A DNA stretch of 64,000 bases from Aquincola tertiaricarbonis. GTDB taxonomy: Bacteria; Pseudomonadota; Gammaproteobacteria; Burkholderiales; Burkholderiaceae_C. The translations under genes were made by a program, and so were the position numbers. The stretch is from the NCBI RefSeq assembly GCF_023573145.1, contig NZ_CP097635.1, forward strand, positions 1,550,001 through 1,614,000. The letters run 5' to 3'. Shown in pieces: positions 16,301-26,105 of the stretch; the first letter of the stretch is position 1; each line of letters starts with the position of its first letter. A model generated the notes under the pieces. That model was not told the origin of the DNA, searched no databases, and saw only the letters and a list, made by a program, of their open reading frames with translations.

Positions 16301-17977
16301 ATGGCCGCTGTCGTGCCCGCCCGCCCCCACCCGCACTGGCCGCCGGGCCTTGCACACCACCTCACGCTGCCGCGCACCCACCTGTGGTTCAACGTCGAGG
16401 TGTCGGCCACCCGCTACCCCGACAAGCCCTTCCTGCTGTTCTACGACACGCCGCTGAGCTTTGCCGACTTCAAGGCCGAGGCCGAGGCACTGGCCGGCCA
16501 CCTGCAGCAGGTATGCGGCGTGCAGCGTGGCGACCGTGTGCTGCTGCAGATGCAGAACAGCCCGCAATGGGCGCTGGCCTTCTACGCCATCCTGCGGGCC
16601 GACGCGGTGGTGGTGCCGGTCAACCCGATGAACCGCAGCGAAGAGCTGCGCCACTACGTGCACGACAGCGGCGCCCGCGTCGCTTTCGTCGCGCAGGACC
16701 TGCTGGACGAACTGCTGCCCCACCTGGGCGTGCCCGACGGCCTGCAGCACATCGTGGTGTCCACCTATGCCGACCACCTGAAGCAGCCCACCGACCTGGC
16801 GGTGCCGGCCTTCGTCAGTGCGCCGCGTGCGGTGCCTGAGCGTGCCGGCGTGCATGCCTGGCACGCGGTGGTGCAGGCCGGCCATGCGCCCGGGCCGCTG
16901 CAGGGCGGGCCGGACGACCTGTGCGTGATGCCGTACACGTCGGGCACCACCGGCCACCCCAAGGGCTGCATGCACACCCATGCCACGGTGATGACCACGC
17001 TGGTGGGCAGCGTGCAATGGTTCAGCCGCACGCAAGACACCGTGTACCTGGGCGTGCTGCCCTTCTTCCACGTCACCGGCATGTCGGGCGGGCTCAACGG
17101 CCCGATGTTCAGCGGCGCCACCGTGGTGGTGCTGCCGCGCTGGGACCGCGAAGCGGTGGGCCGCTGCATCCAGCGTTACCGCGTCTCGGTGTGGCAGGTC
17201 ATCTCCACGATGATGATCGACTTCCTGTCGCAGCCGGATGTCGAGCGCTTCGACCTGAGCAGCCTGCAGGCGGTGCGCGGCGGCGGCGCCGCGATGCCGG
17301 CGGCCATCGTGGCCAAGCTCAAGGCCCTCACCGGGCTGGACTATGTCGAGGGCTACGGCATGTCCGAGACCATCGCCGCCACCCACATCAACCCGCCGCA
17401 CCGGCCCAAGCCGCAATGCCTGGGCATCCCGGTGTTCGACGTTGATGCGCGGCTGATCGACCCCGGCACGCTGGCGCCGGTGGCCCCGGGCGAGGTGGGC
17501 GAGATCGTGATCCACGGCCCGCAGGTGATGCAGGGCTACTGGCGCGCGCCGCAGGCCAACGAGAGCACCTTCGTGCAGATCGACGGCAAGCGCTTTTTGC
17601 GCACCGGCGACCTGGCGCGGGTGGACGACGAAGGCTACTGGTTCATGGTCGACCGCCTCAAGCGCATGATCAATGCCGCCGGCTTCAAGGTGTGGCCGGC
17701 CGAGGTGGAGGCGCTGATGTACCAGCACCCCGCCATCCAGGAAGCCTGTGTCATCGGCACCTTGGACGAACGCCGCGGCGAAACCGTCAAGGCCCTGGTG
17801 GTGCTCAAACCCGGCGCCGCCGGCCAGGTGACCGAGCAGGAAGTGGCCGACTGGTGCCGCCAGCACATGGCCGCCTACAAGGCCCCCAAGCTCATCGAAT
17901 TCGTCGAATCCCTGCCCAAGTCGGGTACGGGCAAGGTGCAGTGGCGGATGTTGCAGGAGCGGGAGCGGGGAAGCTAA
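16301..17977 (+). CDS. Long/medium-chain fatty acid-CoA ligase (AMP-forming)
   Basis: Encodes 558 residues from the ATG at 16301, the first codon after the kinase stop. Class I adenylating motifs are all present: [16 protein letters not shown] (P-loop), [21 protein letters not shown] and the C-terminal SGTGKVQWR with the catalytic Lys. It activates a carboxylic acid to acyl-AMP and then acyl-CoA. The chain length or ring substrate cannot be read from sequence. It ends 3' to 3' against darG, overlapping it by 4 bases. Confidence 0.92.
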   Translation: MAAVVPARPHPHWPPGLAHHLTLPRTHLWFNVEVSATRYPDKPFLLFYDTPLSFADFKAEAEALAGHLQQVCGVQRGDRVLLQMQNSPQWALAFYAILRADAVVVPVNPMNRSEELRHYVHDSGARVAFVAQDLLDELLPHLGVPDGLQHIVVSTYADHLKQPTDLAVPAFVSAPRAVPERAGVHAWHAVVQAGHAPGPLQGGPDDLCVMPYTSGTTGHPKGCMHTHATVMTTLVGSVQWFSRTQDTVYLGVLPFFHVTGMSGGLNGPMFSGATVVVLPRWDREAVGRCIQRYRVSVWQVISTMMIDFLSQPDVERFDLSSLQAVRGGGAAMPAAIVAKLKALTGLDYVEGYGMSETIAATHINPPHRPKPQCLGIPVFDVDARLIDPGTLAPVAPGEVGEIVIHGPQVMQGYWRAPQANESTFVQIDGKRFLRTGDLARVDDEGYWFMVDRLKRMINAAGFKVWPAEVEALMYQHPAIQEACVIGTLDERRGETVKALVVLKPGAAGQVTEQEVADWCRQHMAAYKAPKLIEFVESLPKSGTGKVQWRMLQERERGS

Positions 17978-19059
17978 GCAGCTGCGTACAGCGGGCTGCG
18001 GCGCAACTGATCCAGGGCGATCTGAACGGCTCGCTCATCGAAGATCTGCTGCTTGCGGCGGCCGGCACCGCCGGCCTGATCGGCCGGCCAATGCGCCAGG
18101 CCGTGCAGCAGCGCAGGCACTTCGGGGGCCACGCCCTCGCGACTGATCAGCCAATCCACTGAGGCAAGCAGCTCCATGCCGAACGGCGACTCGAAGCCGC
18201 TGATCACGCGGCTGACGAGCTCGAGTGCGGGCGCCACCTCTTTGCCTTCGCTTTTCAGGTAGGCCTGCACCACTTCCTGGCGATCTTCGTTGAACGCGAT
18301 CACGTCCAACGGCGCGGCGTCCGCGATGCGCTTGTCCGACTTCAGGTAGCTGCCGTCGAGGCTGTCGAGCAGGTGGTTGAGGTGCGTGGCAAAAGGCCCG
18401 TACCGGTGCGCCCGGAAGTTCAACTTCAGGTCGTTGCGCAGTCCCAGGTGATTCAGGCTGCGCTCAATGAACCAGGCGAGCTTTTGCACCTCGAGCAGGC
18501 TGCATTCCATGCCAAGCACCCAGTAGCGGCGAATCGCTTCCGCCACCAGCGCACGCGCAGGGGTCAATGCCTGCACGCCCGACCGCTTGGCCACGTTCTG
18601 ATAACGGCCAGTCGGCTCATAGACGACGACCTCCACGCCATCGAGGTCAGCAAGCGCCTTGTGAATGCAGGCCTTCACCACGCCCCAGTCGAGGCCGCCG
18701 TTGCCCGCGCCCAAGGGCGGGATCGCCACTGACCGGATGTTGAGTTCCTTCAACACCCGCTTCAGGTCCACCAGCCCAGCTTCCACCCACTCCAGCCGCG
18801 ACGGGTTCCGCCAATGGTCCTTCGTAGGAAAGTTGATGATCCACCGCGGCGCCTCCAGTTCGTCAGTCTCGGTCACGAACATCCGCCCCACCTGGACTTC
18901 GCCTGCCTTGCAGGCGGCCGCGTACAGCTTGAAGTTGCGCTCGAAGCGCTCCTTGAACATCAAGGCGATGCCCTTCCCCATCACACCCACGGTGTTGACG
19001 GTATTGACCAGCGCATCCACGCGCGCTTCCAGAAGGTTGCCTTGGGTGTACGAAATCAT
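17974..19059 (-). CDS. darG: DarG-type macrodomain antitoxin (DNA ADP-ribosylglycohydrolase)
   Basis: Encodes 361 residues. The N-terminal macro domain (about 1-155) has [29 protein letters not shown], here given as family pattern, and the loop [13 protein letters not shown]. It removes ADP-ribose from thymidine in DNA. Residues about 165-361 form the DarG C-terminal domain, which in characterised systems binds and neutralises DarT directly. The start codon shares one base with the darT stop (TGATG), the usual toxin-then-antitoxin order for DarTG. Confidence 0.93.
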   Translation of the reverse strand: MISYTQGNLLEARVDALVNTVNTVGVMGKGIALMFKERFERNFKLYAAACKAGEVQVGRMFVTETDELEAPRWIINFPTKDHWRNPSRLEWVEAGLVDLKRVLKELNIRSVAIPPLGAGNGGLDWGVVKACIHKALADLDGVEVVVYEPTGRYQNVAKRSGVQALTPARALVAEAIRRYWVLGMECSLLEVQKLAWFIERSLNHLGLRNDLKLNFRAHRYGPFATHLNHLLDSLDGSYLKSDKRIADAAPLDVIAFNEDRQEVVQAYLKSEGKEVAPALELVSRVISGFESPFGMELLASVDWLISREGVAPEVPALLHGLAHWPADQAGGAGRRKQQIFDERAVQIALDQLRRSPLYAAA

Positions 19060-19712
19060 CAGAGATACCAGCCAGGACGTGTGACCACCTGGAGCTGTTT
19101 GCAGGCTGCCGCCACGGCTTGCTCGACCAACATCTTGCCATCGTCATCCGCACAGACGATGCCGGACAAGCCCTGCAACGGCACCTGCCGGTGGACCAGC
19201 ACCTCTGCCTGATAGCGGCCGAACTTGCCCGGGTCGTCGGGGTCCCGGCGAAAGTCTCGCTGCTGCAGGATGCGCCAGTCCAGCTGCGCCAGGTCCTCAA
19301 CGCGCTGGAAGTACCGGACCACGCCGTTGTTGGCATGGGTATCGGTGAAGAGCCAGGTCAGGCCCAGCGCAGAAATCCGGTGCAGATCGGACACGAGGAT
19401 CAGGATGTCCTGCGGACGATGCTGCTGCACGCCATTCCATCCGGTCCTGATGGCCAACATCATCGGCGAAAAAGGGGTGAAGTAGAACGGGACATAGTCG
19501 TTCAGCACCCCGCCCGCCCCCGCGCGAACGGGCCATGAGGCGCGTTTGGCGATGAGCTCCTGGTTGCCAATGCTGACCCACTGCGGTGAACGTGTCGCGC
19601 TGTTGCCGCAGTGCAGGCCATGCTCCAGCACCCACGGCAGGTTGCTGCGGTGGATGATCCGGAAGATGCGCGCGCGCTCAGGGTTGAGCAGGTTGGCGTA
19701 GTCGGTGGCCAT
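19059..19712 (-). CDS. darT: DarT-type toxin (thymidine-specific DNA ADP-ribosyltransferase)
   Basis: Encodes 217 residues from the ATG complementary to 19710-19712. The DUF4433/DarT pattern is seen in [18 protein letters not shown], in [15 protein letters not shown] and in the C-terminal [14 protein letters not shown]. Glu170 in that last motif is the candidate catalytic residue and Arg57 in AKRASW the candidate NAD-site arginine. DarT uses NAD to ADP-ribosylate thymidine in single-stranded DNA, which stalls replication; many homologues defend against phage. The pair looks intact, and no frameshift is seen. Confidence 0.93.
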   Translation of the reverse strand: MATDYANLLNPERARIFRIIHRSNLPWVLEHGLHCGNSATRSPQWVSIGNQELIAKRASWPVRAGAGGVLNDYVPFYFTPFSPMMLAIRTGWNGVQQHRPQDILILVSDLHRISALGLTWLFTDTHANNGVVRYFQRVEDLAQLDWRILQQRDFRRDPDDPGKFGRYQAEVLVHRQVPLQGLSGIVCADDDGKMLVEQAVAAACKQLQVVTRPGWYL

Positions 19713-19799
19713 GTGTTGGACGGCAGGAGTGGCGCCGCCATGCGTGCTTTTATCAGGTCCGCTGCTTGCCCTGACGGGCTGCCTTCTGCAGGAGCCCCC

Positions 19800-20864
19800 A
19801 TGCCCGCTTCGACCTCCCCGACCCAAGACCCCTCCCAGCACCCCCTCGGCTTCGCCATCGTCGGCCTGGGGCAGCTGACGCTGGAGGAAATCATGCCGGC
19901 CTTTGCGCAGTGCCGGTGGGCCAGGCCGGTGGCGCTGGTGAGCGGCAGCCGCGACAAGGCGCTGCCGGTGGCGCGGGCGCATGGCATCGGGGAAGACCGG
20001 GTGCTGGACTACGATCACTTCGACCGCCTGCGCGACATGCCGGAGGTGGACGTGGTGTACATCGTGCTGCCCAACCACCTGCATGCCGAGTACACCCTCA
20101 AGGCCTTTGCGGCCGGCAAGCATGTGCTGTGCGAAAAGCCGATGGCGGTGACGCCCGAGGAATGCCACCGCATGATGGACGCCGCGCGAGCGGCCGACCG
20201 GCAGCTGATGATCGCCTACCGCCTGCACTTCGAGCCCTTCAGCCAGCGGCTGACCGCGCTGTGCCGCGAGCAGGCGCTGGGCGCCGTGAAGACACTGATG
20301 GCCAGCAACTGCCAGGTGACCACCGCACCCGACATCCGGCTGCAGGCCGACAAGGGCGGCGGCCCGATCAGCGACACCGGCATCTACTGCATCAACGCCG
20401 CCCGCATGGTGACGGGCGAAGAGCCGACGGAAGTGGTGGCGTTTGCCCACCAGCCAGCGGACAACCCGGACTTTGCCGAGGTGCCCGAGAGCGTGGCCTT
20501 TCTGCTGCGCTACCCGTCGGGTGTGGTGGCGCACTGCGAAACCAGCTTCGGGGCCGCCGAAAGCCGCCACCTGCGGGTGCATTGCGCCCAGGGCTTCATC
20601 GACCTGGAGGCCGCCTTCTCCTACCAGGGCCAGCAATTGCGCCTGCGCCGCGGCAGCCCCAGCACCGGCCCGGCCAGCACCGAGGAGCTGCTGATCCGGC
20701 CGGTGAACCATTTCGCGGCCGAGATGGACGCCTTCTGCGAAGCGATCCACAGCGGCCAGCCGGTGCCCACCGATGGCCGCATGGGCCTGGCCGATGTGCG
20801 CATCATCCGCGCGCTGCAGCGCTCGATCGACGAGGGCGGTGTGGTGGCGGTGGATCGCGACTGA
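19800..20864 (+). CDS. Gfo/Idh/MocA family oxidoreductase
   Basis: Encodes 354 residues. AGGAG at 19790-19794 lies five bases before the ATG at 19800, which decides this start over upstream in-frame codons. The Rossmann start is FAIVGLGQLT, slightly unusual for lacking the second glycine pair, followed by VYIVLPNHLHAEYTLKAFAAGKHVLCEKPMA, here shown as the EKP catalytic-Lys motif, and GGPISDTGIYCIN. Members oxidise or reduce sugars or inositol with NAD(P). It is divergent from darT and has no sugar operon around it, so the substrate is unknown. Confidence 0.85.
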   Translation: MPASTSPTQDPSQHPLGFAIVGLGQLTLEEIMPAFAQCRWARPVALVSGSRDKALPVARAHGIGEDRVLDYDHFDRLRDMPEVDVVYIVLPNHLHAEYTLKAFAAGKHVLCEKPMAVTPEECHRMMDAARAADRQLMIAYRLHFEPFSQRLTALCREQALGAVKTLMASNCQVTTAPDIRLQADKGGGPISDTGIYCINAARMVTGEEPTEVVAFAHQPADNPDFAEVPESVAFLLRYPSGVVAHCETSFGAAESRHLRVHCAQGFIDLEAAFSYQGQQLRLRRGSPSTGPASTEELLIRPVNHFAAEMDAFCEAIHSGQPVPTDGRMGLADVRIIRALQRSIDEGGVVAVDRD

Positions 20865-21018
20865 GTATCGAGCCCAGCGGGCTCACCCGCGAGCGGGGGC
20901 GCACAAGCGCAATCGCCCATGGCCTACAGGCTTATCGGACGGTGTCGGTTGCGGCGGGGGCGCCGTCACGCGAGCATTCCATCAGGCGCCGGTATGGTCT
21001 GGCGCCACGCCGCCTGCG

Positions 21019-21624
21019 ATGGATGCCGCGACGATGAAGATCCCCAAGACCCTGCTCACCCCGACCCGCCGCCCCGCGCTGCGCAAGCGCCACCTGGCCG
21101 CTGCCGGCCTGGTGCTGGGCGCCGCCGTGCTGCTCACCGCCTGCCAGAGCACCCCAACGCGCCCGCCGCTGGCGGTGGCCGAGCGCTTGGACATCGACCG
21201 CTACATGGGCGACTGGTACGTGATCGCGGTGATCCCGACCTGGCCTGAGCGCGACGCCTACGATGCGCTGGAACGCTACGAGCGACGGCCCGATGGCAAG
21301 ATCGCCACCACATTCACCTTCCGCCACGGCGGCCATGACGAGCCGCTGAAGACGATGAACCCGGTGGGCACCGTGCTGCCGAACACCGGCAACGCCATCT
21401 GGACGATGCAGTTCCTGTGGCCGTTCGAGGCCGACTACCGCATCATGCACATCGACCCGGACTACAAGGAAGTGGTGGTGGGCCGCGAGAAGCGCGACTA
21501 CGTGTGGATCATGTCCCGCACGCCCACCATGCCCGCGGCCGACCTGGAACGGCTCACCCGCTTCGTCGAAGCGCAGGGTTACGACGTGAGCAAGCTGCGC
21601 AAGGTGCCGCAACGGCCGCGCTGA
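21019..21624 (+). CDS. blc: Outer-membrane lipocalin lipoprotein (Blc-like)
   Basis: Encodes 201 residues from the ATG at 21019; an in-frame ATG at 21034 is equally possible. A signal sequence ends in the lipobox LLTAC, with Cys as the lipidation site. The lipocalin GxW motif is MGDWYVIAVIPT and the later strands include IMHIDPDYKEVVVGREKRDY. Blc-type proteins bind lipids or fatty acids and face the periplasm or outer membrane. The gene stands alone, with a short gap to a convergent PAP2 gene. Confidence 0.88.
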   Translation: MDAATMKIPKTLLTPTRRPALRKRHLAAAGLVLGAAVLLTACQSTPTRPPLAVAERLDIDRYMGDWYVIAVIPTWPERDAYDALERYERRPDGKIATTFTFRHGGHDEPLKTMNPVGTVLPNTGNAIWTMQFLWPFEADYRIMHIDPDYKEVVVGREKRDYVWIMSRTPTMPAADLERLTRFVEAQGYDVSKLRKVPQRPR

Positions 21625-21664
21625 GGCCAGCAAGCTGAGCGCGCAGCCGCCGCGGCGCACTCAG

Positions 21665-22720
21665 CTACAGGCGCCCAGCGTGATATGCAATCAGCTCGTC
21701 GCGCGCAAGCTTCATCAGTTGGACGAACTCCGAGCTCTGCTTCAACTGGTCGACCAACCAATGGGCCAGGCGGCGCCCAGCTTCGCTGTCACTGGGGTAG
21801 TGCAGGCCGGCGATTTCTCGCCGTTGAGCTATGTCGCTGGCCGCCTCATCGAGCTTTTGCGGGTCGAGGGTTGAGTCCACCTCCTGCAGCACGAGCGCAG
21901 CGGCATGCGCCATGGTGGCGTGCCCGCTGGGGTAGGCCGGGTGTCCAGGATGGTAAGGGTGCGGCGGGGGGAACATCCCGTCAACGCAGCCGTTCTCTGT
22001 CGCAGGCCGCCCCCGCATGAAGCGCTTCTTCAAGGTAAACAGTGGCGCATCGATGGACCCATCCAGCCGTCGCAGCAGTTCCAGGGTATGCGTGCACAGC
22101 GTGGGATAGGTGAGATCTCCCACCAGCTTGAGCACTTCGTCGATCGCGTTGCGCCAGGATTTCGCTTCCCAAGTGATCTGACCTTCATGCGCCGTGCGCA
22201 GTTTGCGTTTGTACTCCTGCAGCACGCTGCACTCATTCACGGAAGGCTCCGGCAAGAAAAGACCTTCGAACGCCTGCCAGTTGGCCGGCAGCAGGGATGT
22301 GTCGCCGCGCTCATCCTTCGTCTTGAAGTCGCCGGTCCATTCGCTGTCCTGGAACTGGTGCGGAAAGCGAGGCCACTCTTCAGCGGCCCGCAATTGCCGG
22401 TCGGCCGGCGTGACGATGCCGTCGACGAACGCGATGAGCATGCGGCTCTTGATGCCTTGTTTCTTGAACTCCGGGGCATGCCGCACCCACCAATTGATGG
22501 CGCATTCACGTGTGCCACCCGCAGGGTAGATCTCGGTGTCGAGGTTGCCTGAACCGTCCAACGTCGCGTCGAGGTCCCAACGCGCGGTGGCCGACGCCAT
22601 GCGTGGCGGCCGAGACGGCCTTCTGGGAACCACCCCGGCGTCGCAGGCATCGTTCTCCGGAAACACCGGTGGATCCTTCTTGTTGACCACCACCACCCAC
22701 GCAAAGTAGCTCTTCGTCAT
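21665..22720 (-). CDS. PAP2-superfamily protein, vanadium haloperoxidase-like
   Basis: Encodes 351 residues. The start complementary to 22718-22720 has TAGGAG seven bases upstream. The superfamily active-site motifs are KKRFMRGRP (KxxxxxxRP-like), YPSGHATMAH (PSGH) and REIAGLHYPSDSEAG (R-x5-H-x3-D). They are in the order and spacing of vanadium-dependent haloperoxidases and related acid phosphatases. No signal peptide is obvious. Base composition is lower in GC than the neighbours, which may mean recent acquisition. Whether it halogenates or dephosphorylates cannot be decided. Confidence 0.8.
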   Translation of the reverse strand: MTKSYFAWVVVVNKKDPPVFPENDACDAGVVPRRPSRPPRMASATARWDLDATLDGSGNLDTEIYPAGGTRECAINWWVRHAPEFKKQGIKSRMLIAFVDGIVTPADRQLRAAEEWPRFPHQFQDSEWTGDFKTKDERGDTSLLPANWQAFEGLFLPEPSVNECSVLQEYKRKLRTAHEGQITWEAKSWRNAIDEVLKLVGDLTYPTLCTHTLELLRRLDGSIDAPLFTLKKRFMRGRPATENGCVDGMFPPPHPYHPGHPAYPSGHATMAHAAALVLQEVDSTLDPQKLDEAASDIAQRREIAGLHYPSDSEAGRRLAHWLVDQLKQSSEFVQLMKLARDELIAYHAGRL

Positions 22721-22779
22721 TGCGCCGCTCCTAAAATGAATTGCCGACATCGGCAGGCGGAAAGTAGCCAGTTCGCACC

Positions 22780-23793
22780 ATGAAGGGCATTACCCGTTGG
22801 TCCTATGCCATGGGCTTTGTGGGCCTCCTTCTGGGGCTGGCAAGCGTGCCGCGGCACACCGCGCAGGAACCCGTGCTCACCCGAGTGGCCTACATCGGTG
22901 GTTGGCCCACAGTCCAGGATGAATCGTTCGCGCAATTCATGCGCGCACTTTCGCAAGTCAATCCCCAATGGCCACAGCAGATGCAGTTCCTGCACTTCAA
23001 TGCCGGGATCGACGACGTGACGGCGGCGCGCCTGGCAGTGCAGCAGGCGGTGCAGGCTGGTGCGTCAGTCATGGTGCTACCAACAGGCATCACGGCGCTG
23101 GCGGCCCGCCGCCTGGGCGTGCCGATACCCGCGGTCTTCGCCACCTACACCGATCCCATGCGCGACGGCATCGTGGACTCGATGACGTCACCCCATGGCA
23201 TGACCGGGATTTCGCTGGCGGATTGGCTGGACGAGAAGCGGCTGGATGTCCTGCGCCAAGCGTTTGGCGGCTTGCAGCGCATCGGCGTGCTGGCCGACCG
23301 CGAATGGGTGGCCCTTTTCGACGTCGAGCGCCGCTTGGCCGCCTATGGCCAGGAAACCGGGGTGCAGCTGACCCTGTTCCTGGCCCAGGACGAAGCCGAC
23401 GTCATCACGCAGATGGACAGCCCCACGGCCGCGCGGCAGCAGGCCTGGTACATCCCACCCACCTTCGTGTCCTACGTGGCCGAAGGGACCATCCGAACGC
23501 AGCTGCAGCGGCTGCGCCGGCCCGCCATGTTCGGCACCACCGAGGAGGTGCAGGCCGGTGGACAGATGGCCTATGCCCAGGACACCAGCTTCGCGATGCC
23601 CACGCTGGCCGAGATGCTGGGCCGCGTGCTGGCTGGCGAGCTGCCACAGCACATGCCGGTGGAACGGCCACGCCGCTTCGTGCTGTCCGTGCGGCTGGGT
23701 GACGAATTCGCGGTAGACGTGGCCCCGGCCGTCGTGCGCAAAGCCGACCTGGTCATCACCGCCCATGCGGCCTTGCCGGCGGTGCCGCACTGA
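22780..23793 (+). CDS. ABC-type substrate-binding protein (PF04392-like), probably a sensor input
   Basis: Encodes 337 residues. Residues about 1-29 are a signal peptide (WSYAMGFVGLLLGLASV). The mature part begins TRVAYIGGWPTVQDESF and contains ASVMVLPTGITALAARR and RIGVLADREW, the pattern of the TrpX-like ABC substrate-binding family. It overlaps the start of the hybrid kinase by one base and has no permease or ATPase near. This suggests a periplasmic ligand receptor feeding the kinase rather than a transport component. The ligand is unknown. Confidence 0.8.
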   Translation: MKGITRWSYAMGFVGLLLGLASVPRHTAQEPVLTRVAYIGGWPTVQDESFAQFMRALSQVNPQWPQQMQFLHFNAGIDDVTAARLAVQQAVQAGASVMVLPTGITALAARRLGVPIPAVFATYTDPMRDGIVDSMTSPHGMTGISLADWLDEKRLDVLRQAFGGLQRIGVLADREWVALFDVERRLAAYGQETGVQLTLFLAQDEADVITQMDSPTAARQQAWYIPPTFVSYVAEGTIRTQLQRLRRPAMFGTTEEVQAGGQMAYAQDTSFAMPTLAEMLGRVLAGELPQHMPVERPRRFVLSVRLGDEFAVDVAPAVVRKADLVITAHAALPAVPH

Positions 23794-26105
23794 TGGTGCC
23801 AAGCTCTTTGGCTGCGCGCTATGCGCTGATGGTGGGTGGGCTGAGCATCGGCTTGCTCCTGGCGGCGGGTGGCCTGCACACCTGGATGGCCTACCGCCAG
23901 GCGCGCACCGCGATCGCCGAGCTGCAACGCGTACACACCGAGGCCGCAGCGCAGGAGATCGCGCAGGCACTGCGTCGCACCGAGGACACGCTGCGCGATG
24001 CGGCCAAGATGCCTTGGGAGCGGAACGGCTTCGGTGTCGAGGCCTTGCGCGAGGAGCTCGCGCGCCTGCTCGTGCTGGCACCTGCGGTGCTGGACGTGCG
24101 GCACGCTTCGCCGCAGCCTGACTTCGCGGTCTTCGTCTCCCGGGCCGATCGCCAGGCACCCAGCGTCGCTCCGGCCGACTGCCAGGCCGACACACACTAT
24201 GGCAACACTCGCTATGACGCGGGCGTGCCGCTGCTGGAACTGAGCGTGCCCACCCACCGGCCGGGCAGCTGCCTGATTGCCACCCTCAACCTGCGCTTCC
24301 TTGCCGACGTGGTGTCGGGCCTGCGCATCGGGGACCACGGCCAGGTGTACGTGGTGGACGCGGCCGACCACCTGATTGCGCACCCACGGCCCACGCATGC
24401 GCTGCGACAGCTCTCGCTGGGCGACTACGGGCCGGTGGCCGCGGCCCGGTCAGCCAGCCCTGACCAGCGCTGGCCGGTCAACGGCATGGATGCAGTGGAT
24501 GTGGACGGCGTACCGGTGATCGTCACCGCCGCGCCAATCCCCGGCCCACGCTGGTTGGTGTTGGCCCAGCAACCCCGATCGGAAGCGCTTCGGCCCGTGG
24601 TGACCAGCGTGGCACAAACGCTGGCACTGGTGCTGCTCGCAGGCCTGCTGGCGGCCATGGCCAGCGTGTGGTTCTCGCGGCGTATGGCGGCTCCCATCGT
24701 CGCGCTGCGCCGGGCCACGGCGCGCATCGCGGGTGGCAACCTGTCTTCAGGCGTGGGTGCTGCCATCGACGCCCGCGGCGGTGCGGAGCTGACGGCGCTG
24801 GCGCAAGACTTCAACGAGATGACGCGCCAGCTGCAGGCCTCCTACCGCGGGCTGGAAGCCAAGGTGGCCGAACGCACCGCGGAGCTGTCGGCCGCGCGCG
24901 ACCTGCTGCTGCAGCAGTCGCAGGATCTGGCGCGCCTGAACGAACAGCTGCGGGCGCAGCTGCAAGCCCTGGCGGTCAGCCAGGAGCAGGCGGTACGGGC
25001 CAGCGCGGCCAAGACCCGCTTCCTGGCCGCGGCCAGCCACGACCTGCGACAGCCCATGCATTCGGTGAGCCTGCTGATGAGCGTGCTGCGCGAGCGGCTG
25101 CAGCAACCCGAACACCTGTCGCTGGCTGACAAGGTGAGCCGCTCCATCGGCGCGATGGAGCACCTGTTCTCCGGCCTGCTGGACATCTCGCGGCTGGACG
25201 CGGGTGCCGTGCATGCACAGCCCGGGCCGCAGCCGCTCGACGACATGCTGGCCCGTGTGCTGTGCAGCTATGAGCCACAGGCGGCGGCCAAAGGCCTGCG
25301 GTTGCAGCTGCGTGCCCCACGCGGAGTGCTGGTGCGCACCGATGCCGCCATGCTGGAACGCGTGCTGGGCAATCTGGTGGCCAATGCCGTGCGATACACC
25401 GCCAGTGGTGGGGTGCTGATGGCTGCGCGACTGCGTGGTGCCGAGGTGCTGGTGCAGGTCATCGACACCGGCCCCGGAATTCCCGCAGCCCACCTGGACG
25501 ACGTGTTCGAGGAGTTCTTCCGCCTCGACGGCGGCAGTGGCCACCCCGGCGGACTGGGCCTGGGGCTGTCCATCGTCAAGCGCAGTCTGGCCATGCTGGG
25601 ACACCCGCTGCAGGTGCGTTCGCGCCTCGGTCACGGCACCAGCTTCGGCTTCCTGCTGCCACGGGTAGCCGGCTGGCCATTGATGACCGACACGACCGGC
25701 GTGCAGCCCTTGGACGATGGGCGGCTGGCAGGTTGCTTCGTGCTGCTGGTGGACGACGACGCCGACAACCGGGATGCCCTGCGGGCGCTGTGCCTGCAAT
25801 GGGGCTGCCTGGTGGCCGACGCCAGTTCGGGAGAGGCCGCCCTGGCCGAGGTGGACCGCCACCTGCGCACCCCCGACCTGGTCATCACCGACCAGAGCCT
25901 GGGCGATGGCTGGACGGGCACCACGCTCGTGACCGAACTGCGCCAGCGCCTGGACGACCAGCTGCCCGCAGTGGTGCTGACGGCCGACCTCTCGCCAGAG
26001 ACGGATGCACAGATTGCAGGCATCCACGCGGTGAAGCTGGCCAAGCCGGCCAGCGCCCAGCGGCTACGCCAGGCCGCCATCGGCGCGCTCGCCCGCGTCG
26101 CCTGA
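23793..26105 (+). CDS. Hybrid sensor histidine kinase with C-terminal receiver
   Basis: Encodes 770 residues. Membrane segments lie at about 11-32 and 274-293 around a periplasmic Cache-like domain. HAMP is at about 294-350, then a coiled coil to about 405. The HisKA motif FLAAASHDLRQPMHS puts the phospho-acceptor at His416. HATPase boxes are NLVANAVRYT, DTGPGIP and GGLGLGLSIV. The receiver (about 640-770) has DDD near its start and Asp700 in LVITDQSLGDG. The family with SHDLRQP often pairs with LuxR response regulators, and one is encoded convergently, overlapping by 42 bases. Confidence 0.92.
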   Translation: MVPSSLAARYALMVGGLSIGLLLAAGGLHTWMAYRQARTAIAELQRVHTEAAAQEIAQALRRTEDTLRDAAKMPWERNGFGVEALREELARLLVLAPAVLDVRHASPQPDFAVFVSRADRQAPSVAPADCQADTHYGNTRYDAGVPLLELSVPTHRPGSCLIATLNLRFLADVVSGLRIGDHGQVYVVDAADHLIAHPRPTHALRQLSLGDYGPVAAARSASPDQRWPVNGMDAVDVDGVPVIVTAAPIPGPRWLVLAQQPRSEALRPVVTSVAQTLALVLLAGLLAAMASVWFSRRMAAPIVALRRATARIAGGNLSSGVGAAIDARGGAELTALAQDFNEMTRQLQASYRGLEAKVAERTAELSAARDLLLQQSQDLARLNEQLRAQLQALAVSQEQAVRASAAKTRFLAAASHDLRQPMHSVSLLMSVLRERLQQPEHLSLADKVSRSIGAMEHLFSGLLDISRLDAGAVHAQPGPQPLDDMLARVLCSYEPQAAAKGLRLQLRAPRGVLVRTDAAMLERVLGNLVANAVRYTASGGVLMAARLRGAEVLVQVIDTGPGIPAAHLDDVFEEFFRLDGGSGHPGGLGLGLSIVKRSLAMLGHPLQVRSRLGHGTSFGFLLPRVAGWPLMTDTTGVQPLDDGRLAGCFVLLVDDDADNRDALRALCLQWGCLVADASSGEAALAEVDRHLRTPDLVITDQSLGDGWTGTTLVTELRQRLDDQLPAVVLTADLSPETDAQIAGIHAVKLAKPASAQRLRQAAIGALARVA

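Noticed and set aside
16127..17866. Minus-strand open frame of 579 codons opposite the fatty acid-CoA ligase
   Set aside because: Antisense shadow; the plus-strand frame carries all adenylation motifs.
19713..20750. Upstream in-frame extension of darT to about 563 residues
   Set aside because: The extension lies opposite the oxidoreductase gene and is His/Gln-rich; DarT homologues begin at the ATG complementary to 19710-19712.
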